64,000 nt of DNA from Nonomuraea jiangxiensis (GCF_900099965.1 NZ_FNDJ01000025.1:88853-152852); one strand, 5' to 3'. Positions 14,608 to 23,530 are shown, counted from the stretch's first letter. Notes: generated by a model from the sequence alone, not told the origin. Made by a program: numbers and translations.

Positions 14608-15540
14608 ATGAGCGTGATCGAGTGGCTGCTCCAATCCGACCCCGCCATCCGCTGGCAGGTGCTGCGCGATCTCACGGACGCCCGGCCCGAGGAGGTCGCC
14701 GCCGAACGAGCGCGCGTCGAGCGTGACGGCTGGGGCGCTCAGCTCCTGGCGCTTCAGGGTGCCGACGGGTTGTGGGACGGCGGTGCCTGCTTCCCGGCCT
14801 CCTACACCGGCGCCGAGCCCGGGCAGCCCTGGACGGCGACGATGCACACCCTGCAGACCTTGCAGATCCTCGGGCTCGACCCGGGGTCAGAGGCGGCGCG
14901 CCGGGCGATCCCGCTCGTCGCCGAGCACGGGCGCTGGGAGCACGCCGGGCAACGGTACTTCGACGGCGAGGTCGAGCCGTGCATCAACGGCAGGACGATC
15001 GAGACCGGCGCCTACTTCGGAGTGGACGTCTCGGCGGTCGTGACGCGGATCGTCGGCGAGCGGCTTGCCGACGGCGGATGGAACTGCGAGGCCGAGAACG
15101 GTTCCGTGCGTTCCTCGTTCCACACGACGATCAACGTGCTGGACGGGCTGCTGGAGTTCGAGCGCGCGACGGGCGGGTCCGCCGCGGTGCGTGAGGCGCG
15201 GCGAGCCGGGGAGGAGTACCTGCTGGAGCGCGGCCTGTTCCGCCGCAAGAGCACCGGTGAGGTGGCCGATACGGCATTTCTCGACTTCGCCTTCCCGTAC
15301 TACTGGCACCACGACGTGCTGCGCGCGCTCGACTACTTCAGGCGGTCGGGGGCCGGACCGGATCCCCGGATGGCGGAGGCCGTGGCGATCGTCCGTTCGA
15401 AGCGGCAGCCCGACGGCCGCTGGTTGCTCGACCGCGTTCATCCTGGTCGCGTTCACTTCGCCGTCGAGGAGGGGGTCGGGAAGCCGAGCCGCTGGAACAC
15501 CCTGCGAGCGCTCCGGGTGCTCGCCTGGTGGCAGGACTGA
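14608..15540 (+). CDS. Squalene-cyclase/prenyltransferase-fold (alpha6-alpha6 barrel) protein
   Basis: 310 residues. The start ATG is preceded by GTGCGGGG. Internal repeats with DGLWDGG, DGGWNCE and QPDGRWLL recall the QW motifs of terpene-cyclase-like toroids. The protein also has WLLQSDPAIRWQVLRDL at the start, found in a bacterial family annotated as squalene cyclase-like or prenyltransferase-like. It lacks the DXDD catalytic motif and is half the size of a cyclase, so catalysis of cyclisation is unlikely. No partner genes of terpene metabolism adjoin it. The role is unknown. Confidence 0.7.
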   Translation: MSVIEWLLQSDPAIRWQVLRDLTDARPEEVAAERARVERDGWGAQLLALQGADGLWDGGACFPASYTGAEPGQPWTATMHTLQTLQILGLDPGSEAARRAIPLVAEHGRWEHAGQRYFDGEVEPCINGRTIETGAYFGVDVSAVVTRIVGERLADGGWNCEAENGSVRSSFHTTINVLDGLLEFERATGGSAAVREARRAGEEYLLERGLFRRKSTGEVADTAFLDFAFPYYWHHDVLRALDYFRRSGAGPDPRMAEAVAIVRSKRQPDGRWLLDRVHPGRVHFAVEEGVGKPSRWNTLRALRVLAWWQD

Positions 15541-15615
15541 CCACCGCGAGACCTTCCGCCCCGCATGCTGTCGGCGCGGGAGGAGGACGGTCCCTTCTCC
15601 CGCGCCCGCCGGTCA

Positions 15616-16146
15616 TCAGTCACAAAGGTCCCACGCGAAGCTACCGCTGGAGATCCAGAGCGAGCTGGTGATGGGCGCCCTCTGCGGCAGGGTGCCGTAC
15701 GCCTCGAAGCAGAGGCCGCCCCAGTTCGCGTGCTGGAACGTCGCCGAGTAGTTGCAGTTGTTGAACACCTTGTACGAGCTGATCCGGTCGTTCCAGTCAT
15801 CGCCCACGTACGCGATGCCGTAGCCCCCTGTGTCGCAGGGACCTCCGGAGCCGTAGACCTTCGTGGAGGCTCCGCCGTAGTTGAAGGACTCGTACCACAC
15901 CATGAGGAGCGTGTCGGCCGCGGGCGCGACCAGCCGCTCGCCCTGGGCGGCGCAGTTCCGGGACAGCACCGGCGACGCCTTGCCCGGTTCCGGAGCGGGA
16001 CCGAGGACGATCTGGCACTCCGGGGCGGGCGCCGCCCCGGACGTCGTGGCCGATGCCGTGGCCGCCATCGCCGCGACGATCGCCGTTGCCATGACGGACA
16101 CCGTCCACGCCCATCGGAGCACACGCCGCCATCGAACGTTTCCCAT
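15616..16146 (-). CDS. Secreted beta/gamma-crystallin-like (I36-type) protein
   Basis: 176 residues. The signal segment is WAWTVSVMATAIVAAMAATASA. The mature part has the crystallin Greek-key pattern: WYESFNYGG followed by DDWNDRISSYKV, then ANWGGLCFEAYG. Such domains occur in Streptomyces I36 metalloprotease inhibitors and other exported proteins. Four or more Cys (ECQI, NCAA, PCDT, NCNY, LCFE, LCD) could form disulphides. It converges with the squalene-cyclase-like gene and diverges from the histidine kinase. Confidence 0.7.
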   Translation of the reverse strand: MGNVRWRRVLRWAWTVSVMATAIVAAMAATASATTSGAAPAPECQIVLGPAPEPGKASPVLSRNCAAQGERLVAPAADTLLMVWYESFNYGGASTKVYGSGGPCDTGGYGIAYVGDDWNDRISSYKVFNNCNYSATFQHANWGGLCFEAYGTLPQRAPITSSLWISSGSFAWDLCD

Positions 16147-16467
16147 GACCTGTTGACCCTTCTCGTGCGTTTGACGGCCGATTGGCCGCCCTCACTATCA
16201 CGCCCGGGCACTTCATTCGTGCGTCGGCCCGGCTTCACGCCAGGCAGCCGGCGTCGGCCCCGCGGCACTCGCGTCTCGTCCCGCCGGCCCCGGAAAATCC
16301 TCCTTCAGGACGCCGGTCCGGCCAGTCGGAGGAGGCGGCGGAGATCCCGGGACGGCGACAATGGCGGTGTCCGTCATCGCGACAGCGCGCCCGCCCCGGC
16401 GAATGCGCCGATCGCCAGAGTGAGGCGGAGTCGCGTCCGACCCGAAGTCCGACCTGTGGTGGGAGCC
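16147..16467. other. Divergent intergenic region
   Basis: It holds the promoters of the crystallin-like gene and of the sensor kinase. An open frame crosses it on the plus strand, but with no family similarity before ATG 16468. I see no repeat or strong palindrome. Confidence 0.5.
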
Positions 16468-18054
16468 ATGCTCGTGGGAGAAGGCGAGCGACTGTTCGGC
16501 AGGCATGAGGCGTTCGTCCGGCCGGCGGCGCTGCTCGGCCTCGCGGCCGGCTACCTGACCCTGTTCGCGGCGGCGCGCCTCCCGCACACCGCGGGAACGT
16601 GGGCCTTCGCGCTGGCCGCGGTGGCGTTCGGCGTGCTGGGCGGGCGCCGGCCGATGGCCGCCCTCGCCGGGCTCGCGTCGCTGGTGGGCTCGGTCGGGTT
16701 GTTCGCGGGCACCGACTTGTCCCCGGGCACCGACGCGATGGTCGTGGTGAAGGTCGCGGCCGGCTTCGCGCTGTTCGAGCTGGCCGTACGCCGTTCCCGG
16801 CAGCAGGCGGCGATCGGGGCGGCGATCATGGCCTGCGGGTACCTCCTGCACCTGGCCGGGCAGGAGCCGGTGGACCTGCCCGCCCTGATCTACCGGCTGG
16901 CCGTGGTCATCGGGGTGCCGCTGATCCTCGCCGGGTACATCCGGGCGACCCGGCGGCTGGCCGTACAGGCCGGGGAACGGGCGGAGGCCGAGTCGCGGCG
17001 GGCGGAGGCGGAGGCCCGCAGGGCGGAGGCCGAGTCGCGGCGGCGGGAGTCGGACGCGCGGGCCGCCCGTGCGGCCGAGCGGGTGACGGTCGCCCGCGAG
17101 CTCCACGACCTGGTCGCCCACCACGTCGCGTCGATGGTGCTGCGCGTCGGCGTCGCGCTCCACGTCCTGCCCACGATCGACCCGCGCGTCACTGAAACGC
17201 TGGACGACGTGCACGCGAGCGGCACGGCCGTGCTGGGTGACCTGCGGCGGCTGGTGGCCGTGCTGCGCGACCCCGCGACGGTGCGGGACGGCCCCGGCAT
17301 CCCCCTGGTCGATCCGGAGGGGCTGGTGGTGGCGCTGGAGACGGCGGCCAATCGCGCCCGGCAGGTCGGCCTGACGGTCGACACCGCGCTGGACCCCGCG
17401 ATCAACCACGTCGACGCGGTACGCGCGCTCACGGTGCTGCGGCTGAGCCAGGAGGGCATCACCAACGTCGCCAAGCACGCCGGGCCTGCCGCTCGTGTCC
17501 GGATGTCCGTCCTGGTCGAGCCGGACGGCGCGGTCCTGCTGAGGCTCGCCGACGACGGCGGCTCGGGGCGCGACGCGGATCTCCCCGAGGTTCCCACGCC
17601 CCGGCCCCGGCACCCCTCGCCGGGCGGCGGCTACGGCCTGACCGGCATGCGCGAGCGCGTGGAGTTGCTGGGCGGCGAGTTCCACGCGGGACGGGCAGGC
17701 CGGGGCTGGCAACTGTCGGCGCGGCTCCCCGCCACCTCATCCGCCACGTCGTTCGCCGGCGACCCACCGTCCGTGGCGCTCACCAGCGATCCACCGTCCA
17801 CGGCGTTCGCCGACGACCCACCGTACGTGCCGTTCGTCGGCGATCCACCGTCCACGGCGTTCGCCGACGATCCACCGTCCGTGGCGCTCACCAGCGATCC
17901 ACCGTCCACGGCGGGCGCGCGGCCCCTCCTCTGGACAGCGGACGACGGGCCGCTCGGGGCGGGCGCGGGGTCGCTTCCCCGGGCAGCGGACGACGGACCG
18001 CTCGGGGCGGGCCTGCCGGGCGGGGAAGGCCGGCCGCTGGAGGCGCGGTCATGA
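16468..18054 (+). CDS. Sensor histidine kinase (NarL/HisKA_3 type) with repetitive C-terminal tail
   Basis: 528 residues. Four to five membrane segments occupy residues 10-155, followed by an Ala/Glu/Arg-rich coiled coil with repeated AEAESRR. The HisKA_3 phosphorylation motif VARELHDLVAHHV has its His near residue 213. The HATPase domain shows LSQEGITNVAKHA and GYGLTGMRERVELLGG. After the catalytic domain (about residue 430) comes a tail of ~100 residues: six nonapeptides, then two ADDGPLGAG repeats. The stop overlaps the response-regulator start (ATGA). The pair is a complete two-component system; the signal is unknown. Confidence 0.9.
   Translation: MLVGEGERLFGRHEAFVRPAALLGLAAGYLTLFAAARLPHTAGTWAFALAAVAFGVLGGRRPMAALAGLASLVGSVGLFAGTDLSPGTDAMVVVKVAAGFALFELAVRRSRQQAAIGAAIMACGYLLHLAGQEPVDLPALIYRLAVVIGVPLILAGYIRATRRLAVQAGERAEAESRRAEAEARRAEAESRRRESDARAARAAERVTVARELHDLVAHHVASMVLRVGVALHVLPTIDPRVTETLDDVHASGTAVLGDLRRLVAVLRDPATVRDGPGIPLVDPEGLVVALETAANRARQVGLTVDTALDPAINHVDAVRALTVLRLSQEGITNVAKHAGPAARVRMSVLVEPDGAVLLRLADDGGSGRDADLPEVPTPRPRHPSPGGGYGLTGMRERVELLGGEFHAGRAGRGWQLSARLPATSSATSFAGDPPSVALTSDPPSTAFADDPPYVPFVGDPPSTAFADDPPSVALTSDPPSTAGARPLLWTADDGPLGAGAGSLPRAADDGPLGAGLPGGEGRPLEARS
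17761..17922 (+). repeat. Six 27-base in-frame repeats in the kinase tail
   Basis: Each unit encodes a nonapeptide beginning DPP. Their order is symmetric: SVALTS, STAFAD, YVPFVG, STAFAD, SVALTS, then STAGAR. Units two and four are nearly identical, as are one and five, which suggests duplication of a multi-unit block. They extend the kinase beyond its ATPase domain. Confidence 0.9.
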
Positions 18055-18704
18055 TCCGGGTGCTGCTCGTCGACGACCTGCAACTGGTCCGCGCCGGTCT
18101 GCGGATGCTGTGCGAGTCCGCCGACGATGTGACCGTCGTCGGCGAGGCCGGCGACGGCCGTACGGCGGCGCGGCTAGCCGAACAGCTCCTCCCCGACGTC
18201 ATCCTCATGGACCTGCGCATGCCCCTGATGGACGGCATCGCCGCCACCGAGGCCATCGTGGCGGCACGCCCGGGCACCAGGATCATCGCGCTCACCACGT
18301 TCGACGACGACGATCACCTCTACCCGGCGCTGGCCGCGGGGGCCTGCGGTTTCCTGGTCAAGGACACCTCGCCCGGCGAGCTGCTCGACGCCGTCCGGCG
18401 GGCTGCGGCGGGCGAGAGCACCTACAGTCAGGAGGTGCTGCGCCGCCTCGTCGCCGACGCGGTACGGTCCCGCACCGCCACGGCCGCGGCGGACCACGAC
18501 GACCTGGCGCAGCTCACCGACCGCGAGCTCGACGTGCTGGCGCTGGTCGGGACGGGGCTGTCCAACGCCGAGATCGCCGAGCGGCTGCATCTCGGGCTGA
18601 CCACGGTGAAGACGCACCTCGCCAGCCTGATGACGAAGACCGGCTGCCCGAACCGCGTCCGGCTGGCGGTCTTCGCCGTGCGGGCCCGCATCGCCACCCC
18701 CTGA
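18051..18704 (+). CDS. NarL/FixJ family response regulator
   Basis: 217 residues. The receiver domain has the acidic pair Asp8-Asp9, the phosphoacceptor Asp54 in ILMDLRMP, Thr in ALTTFD and Lys in FLVKD. The C-terminal LuxR helix-turn-helix contains LTDRELDVLALVGTGLSNAEIAERL and TTVKTHL. The ATG overlaps the kinase stop, so both partners are co-translated. The final codons (IATP and TGA) are already part of the first unit of the 54-base repeat array that follows, so the end of the gene was probably copied into, or generated by, that array. Confidence 0.93.
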   Translation: MIRVLLVDDLQLVRAGLRMLCESADDVTVVGEAGDGRTAARLAEQLLPDVILMDLRMPLMDGIAATEAIVAARPGTRIIALTTFDDDDHLYPALAAGACGFLVKDTSPGELLDAVRRAAAGESTYSQEVLRRLVADAVRSRTATAAADHDDLAQLTDRELDVLALVGTGLSNAEIAERLHLGLTTVKTHLASLMTKTGCPNRVRLAVFAVRARIATP

Positions 18705-19019
18705 CCCCAGCCTCCCGGCAGGACCGGCCCGCCACCCGTCACGATCGCCATCCCCTGACCCCAGTCCTCTCAGCGGGACCGGTCCACCGCCCGTCCCAAT
18801 CGCCACCCCGTGACCCGGCCTCCCAGCGGGACCGGCCCGCCACCCGTCCCAATCGCCACCCCGTGACCCGGCCTCCCGGCAGGACCGGCCCGGCGTCCGT
18901 CCCAATCGCCATCCCCTAATCTCAGCCTCCCGGCAAGACCGACTCGCCGTCCGTCCCGATCGTCGTCCCCTGGCCCCGGCCTTTCAGCGGGGCCGGTCCG
19001 CCGTTCGTCCCGTGGGCCT
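18698..19019. repeat. Six imperfect 54-base tandem repeats
   Basis: Units begin at 18698, 18752, 18806, 18859, 18913 and 18967, each starting with CCCC(T/G)(G/A) and carrying a CGGCAGGACCGG-like or CAGCGGGACCGG-like core and a CGTCCCAATCGCCA-like end. One period is 53, the others 54. The first unit overlaps the response-regulator stop codon. Both strands stay open through the array because 54 is a multiple of three, so long frames here are not evidence of genes. The stretch from 19020 to 19217 shows nothing further. Confidence 0.9.
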
Positions 19020-19217
19020 CCTTCCCGGGCAGGAGCGAAGTCCGTCCGGAAGGTCGGTTGTCCCGGCCCGCCGAAGGAGGCGGGCGGGATGCGATGCGGG
19101 CGAGTCTGGTGGCGAGGGCGGGGACCGCCGAGCGGGCGGGTCGCCACCGTGGCACCGCCGCCGCGCGGGACCCCACCCCGGGACCTGATCCGCATCGAGG
19201 AAGGACGGCAGACAGTG

Positions 19218-20258
19218 ATGGCACACGACGGGGAGCGGAGCTCCGCCCGGCCCGACGAGGACACGCCGGGTTCCGGGGCGGGAACACCGCCCGAGGCGCC
19301 CGCCGGTTCCCCGGCCGGTGGGGGCGGCCGGCGGCGGAGCCGGCGGGCGGTGCTGGGCCTCGCCGCCGCTGCGGCCGGAGCGGCCGGCCTGGCGGGGGCG
19401 GTGGCCGTCCCGCCGTACCTGACCTCACCACCGACCCAGCCCGCCGCGGCGGCGACACCGCGGGGGCGCTTCGCCGGCAAGGTGGTGCTCATCACCGGGG
19501 CGACCTCCGGGATCGGCGAGGCCGCGGCGAAGGCGTTCGCCGCCGAGGGGGCGAAGGTGAGCTTCTGCGGCCGTCGCGTCGAGGAGGGCCGCCGCGTCGA
19601 GAACGAGATCCGCGCCGCCGGTGGCACCGCCACCTACCTGCGCGCCGACGTACGCGACCCCGCGCAGCTCAAGCGGTTCGTCGACGACACCGTCGCCAGG
19701 TTCGGCGCGCTGGACGTGGCGTTCAACAACGCCGGGATCAGCCGTACGGCGGTGCTGCACGAGATGCCCCTTGAGATGTGGGAAGACGTGCAGAACACCA
19801 ACGCGCGCGGGGTCTACCTCGCCATCCAGTACGAGGTGCCGCACATGCTCAAAGCCGGGCGCGGCGTCATCATCTGCACCGCGTCGGAGTCGCGGCGTCC
19901 GCAAGGCGTCGCCTACACCGCGAGCAAGCAGGCGGTCAAAGGCATCGTCGACGCGGCGGCCATGGACTACGGCCCCAAGGGGATCCGGATCAACGCGATC
20001 GCGCCGGGGACCACGGACACCGCCCTGGTTCGCCCGCAAGGGATTCCCGACCCGATGTGGGAGGGTTTCAAGCGCGCCTGGGGGCCGCTCAACGTGTCCG
20101 CGCTCCAGCGCATGGCCACCCCGGAGGAGATCGCCAGAGCCGTCGTCTCCATGGCCACCGACGAGTTCGGCTACATGGCGGGTTCGACCGTGCTCGTGGG
20201 CGGCGGACCCCTCGGCGGCGGGGCCATGCGCATGCCCCCGGGCTTCCCGTCCCGATGA
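19218..20258 (+). CDS. Tat-exported short-chain dehydrogenase/reductase
   Basis: 346 residues. The N-terminus is a long charged leader with a twin-arginine motif (RRSRRAVLGLAA) and an Ala-rich hydrophobic core, then an SDR domain. The nucleotide motif is TGATSGIG near residue 93, NNAG occurs at the usual spacing, and the active site is a Ser in CTASES with YTASK. The C-terminal GGGPLGG segment fits the family. Export by Tat implies folding with bound NAD(P) before transport, an unusual place for an SDR. Start ATG 19218, after a GAGGAAGGA site; GTG three bases earlier is possible. Confidence 0.85.
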   Translation: MAHDGERSSARPDEDTPGSGAGTPPEAPAGSPAGGGGRRRSRRAVLGLAAAAAGAAGLAGAVAVPPYLTSPPTQPAAAATPRGRFAGKVVLITGATSGIGEAAAKAFAAEGAKVSFCGRRVEEGRRVENEIRAAGGTATYLRADVRDPAQLKRFVDDTVARFGALDVAFNNAGISRTAVLHEMPLEMWEDVQNTNARGVYLAIQYEVPHMLKAGRGVIICTASESRRPQGVAYTASKQAVKGIVDAAAMDYGPKGIRINAIAPGTTDTALVRPQGIPDPMWEGFKRAWGPLNVSALQRMATPEEIARAVVSMATDEFGYMAGSTVLVGGGPLGGGAMRMPPGFPSR

Positions 20259-20352
20259 CGGCAGACCCGCCGGTTCCGGCGCGAATGGTCTGCCGATAGT
20301 CGCCGCAAGTGGCCCTCGACGCCGGCCCTCGGCGCGAGCCTAGGATCGGCCC

Positions 20353-20823
20353 ATGACGAGCGTCTCCGCCGGTTACACCCACGTACGCAAGCGTTTGCCG
20401 GCGGGCGAGGGCCTGGAGCTGCCCGGTGTCCGTCTGAAGTGGTACGACCTTCACCGGGAGGACCTGGAGGTCGCGGACGAGGTACGGAAGGAGGCGCGCG
20501 AATTCCTCCGGGCCGAGATCGGCGGGATCACTCCCATGGGCGATCTCGGCTTCGTCGTCCTCCACCGCGTGGGCGGGGCGTATCTCCTGCTGGTGAGCAC
20601 GTGGCTGAACGACAACGAACTGTGGGAGACGGTCTACACCAAGGGCTCGGCCGGGTTCGAGCTTCTCACGTTCGAGGAATCGGCCAAGGGCACGTACTGC
20701 GTCTGGGAGATGGGCGCCGTACTGCATGAGCAGCAGGCGTGGATCCGCTACCTCTTCTCCGCGCGCGACGCCGGGGCCGCAGCGGCCTACCTGGCCGACA
20801 GGCACCCCGGCGGCCTGATTTGA
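20353..20823 (+). CDS. Conserved hypothetical protein
   Basis: 156 residues, soluble and acidic. It contains VRLKWYDLHRED near residue 25 and a Trp-rich segment (STWLNDNELWETVY) in the middle. I recognise no domain with a known function. It has its own start (ATG, downstream of CCTAGGATCGGCCC) and no operon partner. Confidence 0.6.
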   Translation: MTSVSAGYTHVRKRLPAGEGLELPGVRLKWYDLHREDLEVADEVRKEAREFLRAEIGGITPMGDLGFVVLHRVGGAYLLLVSTWLNDNELWETVYTKGSAGFELLTFEESAKGTYCVWEMGAVLHEQQAWIRYLFSARDAGAAAAYLADRHPGGLI

Positions 20824-20893
20824 GGTGACCGGGACGCGGCGGCGCGCTGCTGCGTCCCGTCCTCATCGTCATGTCGCAGGGCCGGCCAGGACT

Positions 20894-21386
20894 TCAGCGC
20901 CGGAAGAGCCGGTAGCCGAAGGCGACGTACCAGGCGTGGTGCCGGCCGAAGTCCGCGCGTTCGAACAGGCCGCCGACGTGCAGCGGATACAACGGCGAGC
21001 GGGGCATGAGGAAGGCGAACTCGACCGCCACCAGGGCGACGGCGACCACGGCGGCGGCGAGCGAGTAGGTCCCCCAGCGGCGCCATGATTCGTTCCGCCG
21101 GAGCGCGACGCCGAAGGCCGCCAGTGTGCTTATCGGGCCGAGCATGGCGCCGATGGTGTGCAGCGCGACGGTCGCGGGAGCGTCGGTGAACAGCCCTGCG
21201 ATGGCGACGCCGAACCCGTCCAGTGCGACGCACGCGGCAGCGAACCAGCGGACGCCTCCGGCCGAGGACCCGCCGCATGAGCGTGGCGAAGACGACGAGC
21301 CCGGCTCCCATCGCCACCCCCACGGCGTTGACGAGCCAACGCCAGCCGGCGCATCGCGACGTGCCCGGCCCCAGCAAGGTTGTCAT
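20894..21386 (-). pseudogene. DUF998-type membrane protein, frameshifted
   Basis: Two minus-strand frames join to give one DUF998-like protein. The first (from ATG 21386) reads WRWLVNAVGVAMGAGLVVFA and then runs into low-complexity Arg. A second frame begins near 21265 and reads GGVRWFAAACVALDGFGVAI, then TIGAMLGPISTLAAFG, to the end LFRR. One frameshift near 21265 separates them. The protein would have about five membrane segments. It may be a true pseudogene or a sequencing error; no catalytic role is known for the family. Confidence 0.7.
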
Positions 21387-21528
21387 AGGTCATGGCACCC
21401 AACGGGGCGTGCGTCACGCATCCGGCGTGGGGAGATCACCCGGCTACTCCTGTTGGCGCACGGCCACCGGTCAGCGGCCGCCAGGGCCACGGCGGGAGAT
21501 GCGACGCTCATTCACATAGAGGACTTTT

Positions 21529-21583
21529 ATCCCATAGGGATCTTTACCTTCGCTGGTCTGACCAGTACCCTCAGTGCACTGAG
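21529..21583. promoter_or_regulatory. Three adjacent palindromes upstream of the S58 peptidase gene
   Basis: ATCCC-ATA-GGGAT (21529-21541), CTGGTC-T-GACCAG (21553-21565) and CTCAGTGCACTGAG (21570-21583), followed by a second half-copy GTGCACTT. The segment is AT-rich for this genome. It lies 120-170 bases upstream of the peptidase start, and 21387-21701 contains no gene. It is likely a control region for one or more regulators. Confidence 0.6.
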
Positions 21584-21701
21584 TGCACTTCAGCCAATCT
21601 CCCGTCAAGAACCCCAACCCAGGTCTTCCACTGGCTTGAGCACCCCCGGGGCGCGTGTCACCACTTCCGCGTCCCCTGCACCACACTGGAATGAGGGATC
21701 C

Positions 21702-23153
21702 ATGAAGCCCCGCCTCGCCGCACTCCTCGCCGGATCTTTAGCGCTGACCGCCACCGCCCTCGCGATGCCCGCACCCGCCTCGGCGGCCGCTCCCGGCCTT
21801 CCCGGCCCGAACAACGCGATCACCGACGTACCGGGCATCAAAGTCGGTCAGGTCCAGTCCACCCAGGCGCCCTACCTCACCGGCACCACCGTGGTCTACA
21901 CCCCGCAGATGTCCGTGACCGGCGTCGACCAGCGTGGCGGCGCGCCGGCCACGAAGGAGACAGACCTGCTCGACCCGCTGAACTCCAACCCCGGTGTGAA
22001 CGCGGTGATGCTCGGCGGCAGCAGCATGTACGGGCTGTCCGCCGCCGACGGCGTGATCCGCTGGCTGGAGGACCGCGGGGAGGGCGTCAAGGTCGGCTCC
22101 GGAGTCGCACCGATCGTCCCCGCCGCGGATATCTTCGACCTCGGCAGGGGCGGGGACTTCAAGGCCCGTACCACGCCCGAGTGGGGTTACCTGGCCGCCC
22201 AGGCCGCCGACCAGGGCCCGGTACGGCAGGGCGTCGTGGGCGGCGGCACCGGCGCCCGCGCCGGCGGGCTGAAGGGCGGCGTCGGCACCGCCAGCGTCAC
22301 GCTCAGCGACGGCGTGACGGTCGGGGCCATCGTCGTGGTGAACGCCGCCGGTTCGCCGGTCGACCCGAAGGACTGCTCGCTGTTCGCCGCACGATACGAG
22401 CTGGCCGGCGAGTTCCGGGGCCTGCAGACGCCGAAGGCCAAGGAGTGCCACCCCGACGCGGCAGCGGACGCGCTGTCGATGAACACCACGATCGCGGTGG
22501 TGGCCACGAACGCGCCGCTGGAGAAGGCCGCCGCGGCGCGGATGGCCGGCAACTCCCACGACGGGCTGGCCCGCGCGATCAGCCCCATCCACACCCTGGA
22601 CGACGGCGACACCATCTTCGCCACGTCGACCGGCACCGGCACGCCGTTGCGGGTCAACAACCCGGCCGACTCACGCCGGCTCAACGAGATCTTCAACGCC
22701 GCCGCCAACACGCTCACCCGGGCCGTCGGCCACGCGATGCTGGACGCGCGCACGGTGGGCACCACCACCAGTTACTGCGACCGGTACAAGTCGGCCTGCG
22801 CCAAGGTCTCGCCCTTGCCGCAGGACAAGCAGGGCAAGGCGCCGGAGGTGACCCAGGCGTCGCTGGCCGAGGCCCGGCAGCAGCTCGACAAGGCTCCGCC
22901 GCTGCCCGCCAGCACCGGGCCCGGGAACGCGGGCGGCGCGGGATCGGGCAGCTCGGGACCGGTCAACGTCCCGGCCGCGCTCAACGCCACCGAGCCCGAA
23001 CCCGCCGCACGGGAGCTCGCCGCGATGCCGGTGTCCGCCGACAGGACCTTCTCTGGCAACGGTCCCCTGGTCGCCGGCGGACTGCTGGCCGCCGTCGGCC
23101 TGTCGAGCCTGACCAGCGCCCTGGTGCTCCGCCGCCGCCGGCGCGCGGCGTAA
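21702..23153 (+). CDS. S58 (DmpA/P1-type) peptidase with signal peptide and C-terminal membrane anchor
   Basis: 483 residues. Sec signal peptide at 1-28 (core LAALLAGSLALTATALA). The S58 domain starts with NAITDVPGIKVGQ and contains MLGGSSMYGLSAADGV and VVGGGTGARAGGLKGGVG. It contains the MNTTIAVVATNAPLEKA block with the likely autoprocessing Thr/Ser region. A Pro/Gly/Ser spacer follows, then a membrane segment (LVAGGLLAAVGLSSLTSALVL) and a basic tail RRRRRAA. Most DmpA relatives are cytosolic; here the enzyme would be anchored outside the cell membrane. It probably cleaves N-terminal residues from short peptides. Confidence 0.85.
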   Translation: MKPRLAALLAGSLALTATALAMPAPASAAAPGLPGPNNAITDVPGIKVGQVQSTQAPYLTGTTVVYTPQMSVTGVDQRGGAPATKETDLLDPLNSNPGVNAVMLGGSSMYGLSAADGVIRWLEDRGEGVKVGSGVAPIVPAADIFDLGRGGDFKARTTPEWGYLAAQAADQGPVRQGVVGGGTGARAGGLKGGVGTASVTLSDGVTVGAIVVVNAAGSPVDPKDCSLFAARYELAGEFRGLQTPKAKECHPDAAADALSMNTTIAVVATNAPLEKAAAARMAGNSHDGLARAISPIHTLDDGDTIFATSTGTGTPLRVNNPADSRRLNEIFNAAANTLTRAVGHAMLDARTVGTTTSYCDRYKSACAKVSPLPQDKQGKAPEVTQASLAEARQQLDKAPPLPASTGPGNAGGAGSGSSGPVNVPAALNATEPEPAARELAAMPVSADRTFSGNGPLVAGGLLAAVGLSSLTSALVLRRRRRAA

Positions 23154-23302
23154 CCCACGTCCGTCGGCGGGCGCTCCTCACCGAGCGTCCGCCGACGGCT
23201 CCCACAGGCGGCTTCAGCGACCGCGCCAGGTCCAGCCGTCGCGGGCCGCTGCCGGGAACCCGCACGTCGAGGTCCGCATCCGCCGGCCCGCCGCCGGAAC
23301 GT

Positions 23303-23530
23303 TCACGCGTACAGGAACCAGAACCACTGGCTGCCGCCAGCGTTCTCGTAAGAGCACCGGAAGCTCGTCCACCAGCCCCACTGGATGCCCAGGTTCCCGC
23401 CGTTGTAGCAGTCGGCCTGCAAGAAGTAGGCGTACCGGATGCTGTCGGCCTGGGCGGGCGCGGCGGTCATGGGCAGGAGCACGCCGGTGGCCAGTGCGGC
23501 GGAGACGAGTAGGGCCCGTAGCTTGCGCAT
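23303..23530 (-). CDS. Small secreted aromatic-rich protein
   Basis: 75 residues, preceded by GGGAGGAAT. The signal peptide (ALLVSAALATGVLLPMTAAPAQA) leaves a mature part of about 45 residues. It has two Cys (ADCYNGG, FRCSYE) and six Trp/Phe/Tyr in the last 20 residues, ending SQWFWFLYA. It may be a disulphide-bridged surface or antimicrobial-like peptide. No family recognised. Confidence 0.6.
   Translation of the reverse strand: MRKLRALLVSAALATGVLLPMTAAPAQADSIRYAYFLQADCYNGGNLGIQWGWWTSFRCSYENAGGSQWFWFLYA

Noticed and set aside
15565..16467. N-terminal extension of the histidine kinase (300 codons)
   Set aside because: It runs antisense to the crystallin-like gene and lacks similarity; the first membrane segment starts after ATG 16468.
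18698..19019. CRISPR array
   Set aside because: Units are 54 bases and adjoin without unique spacers; no cas genes are nearby.
18770..19633. Minus-strand frame of 287 codons through the 54-base array
   Set aside because: It exists because the repeat length is divisible by three and it overlaps the SDR gene; the translation is repetitive and unlike any family.
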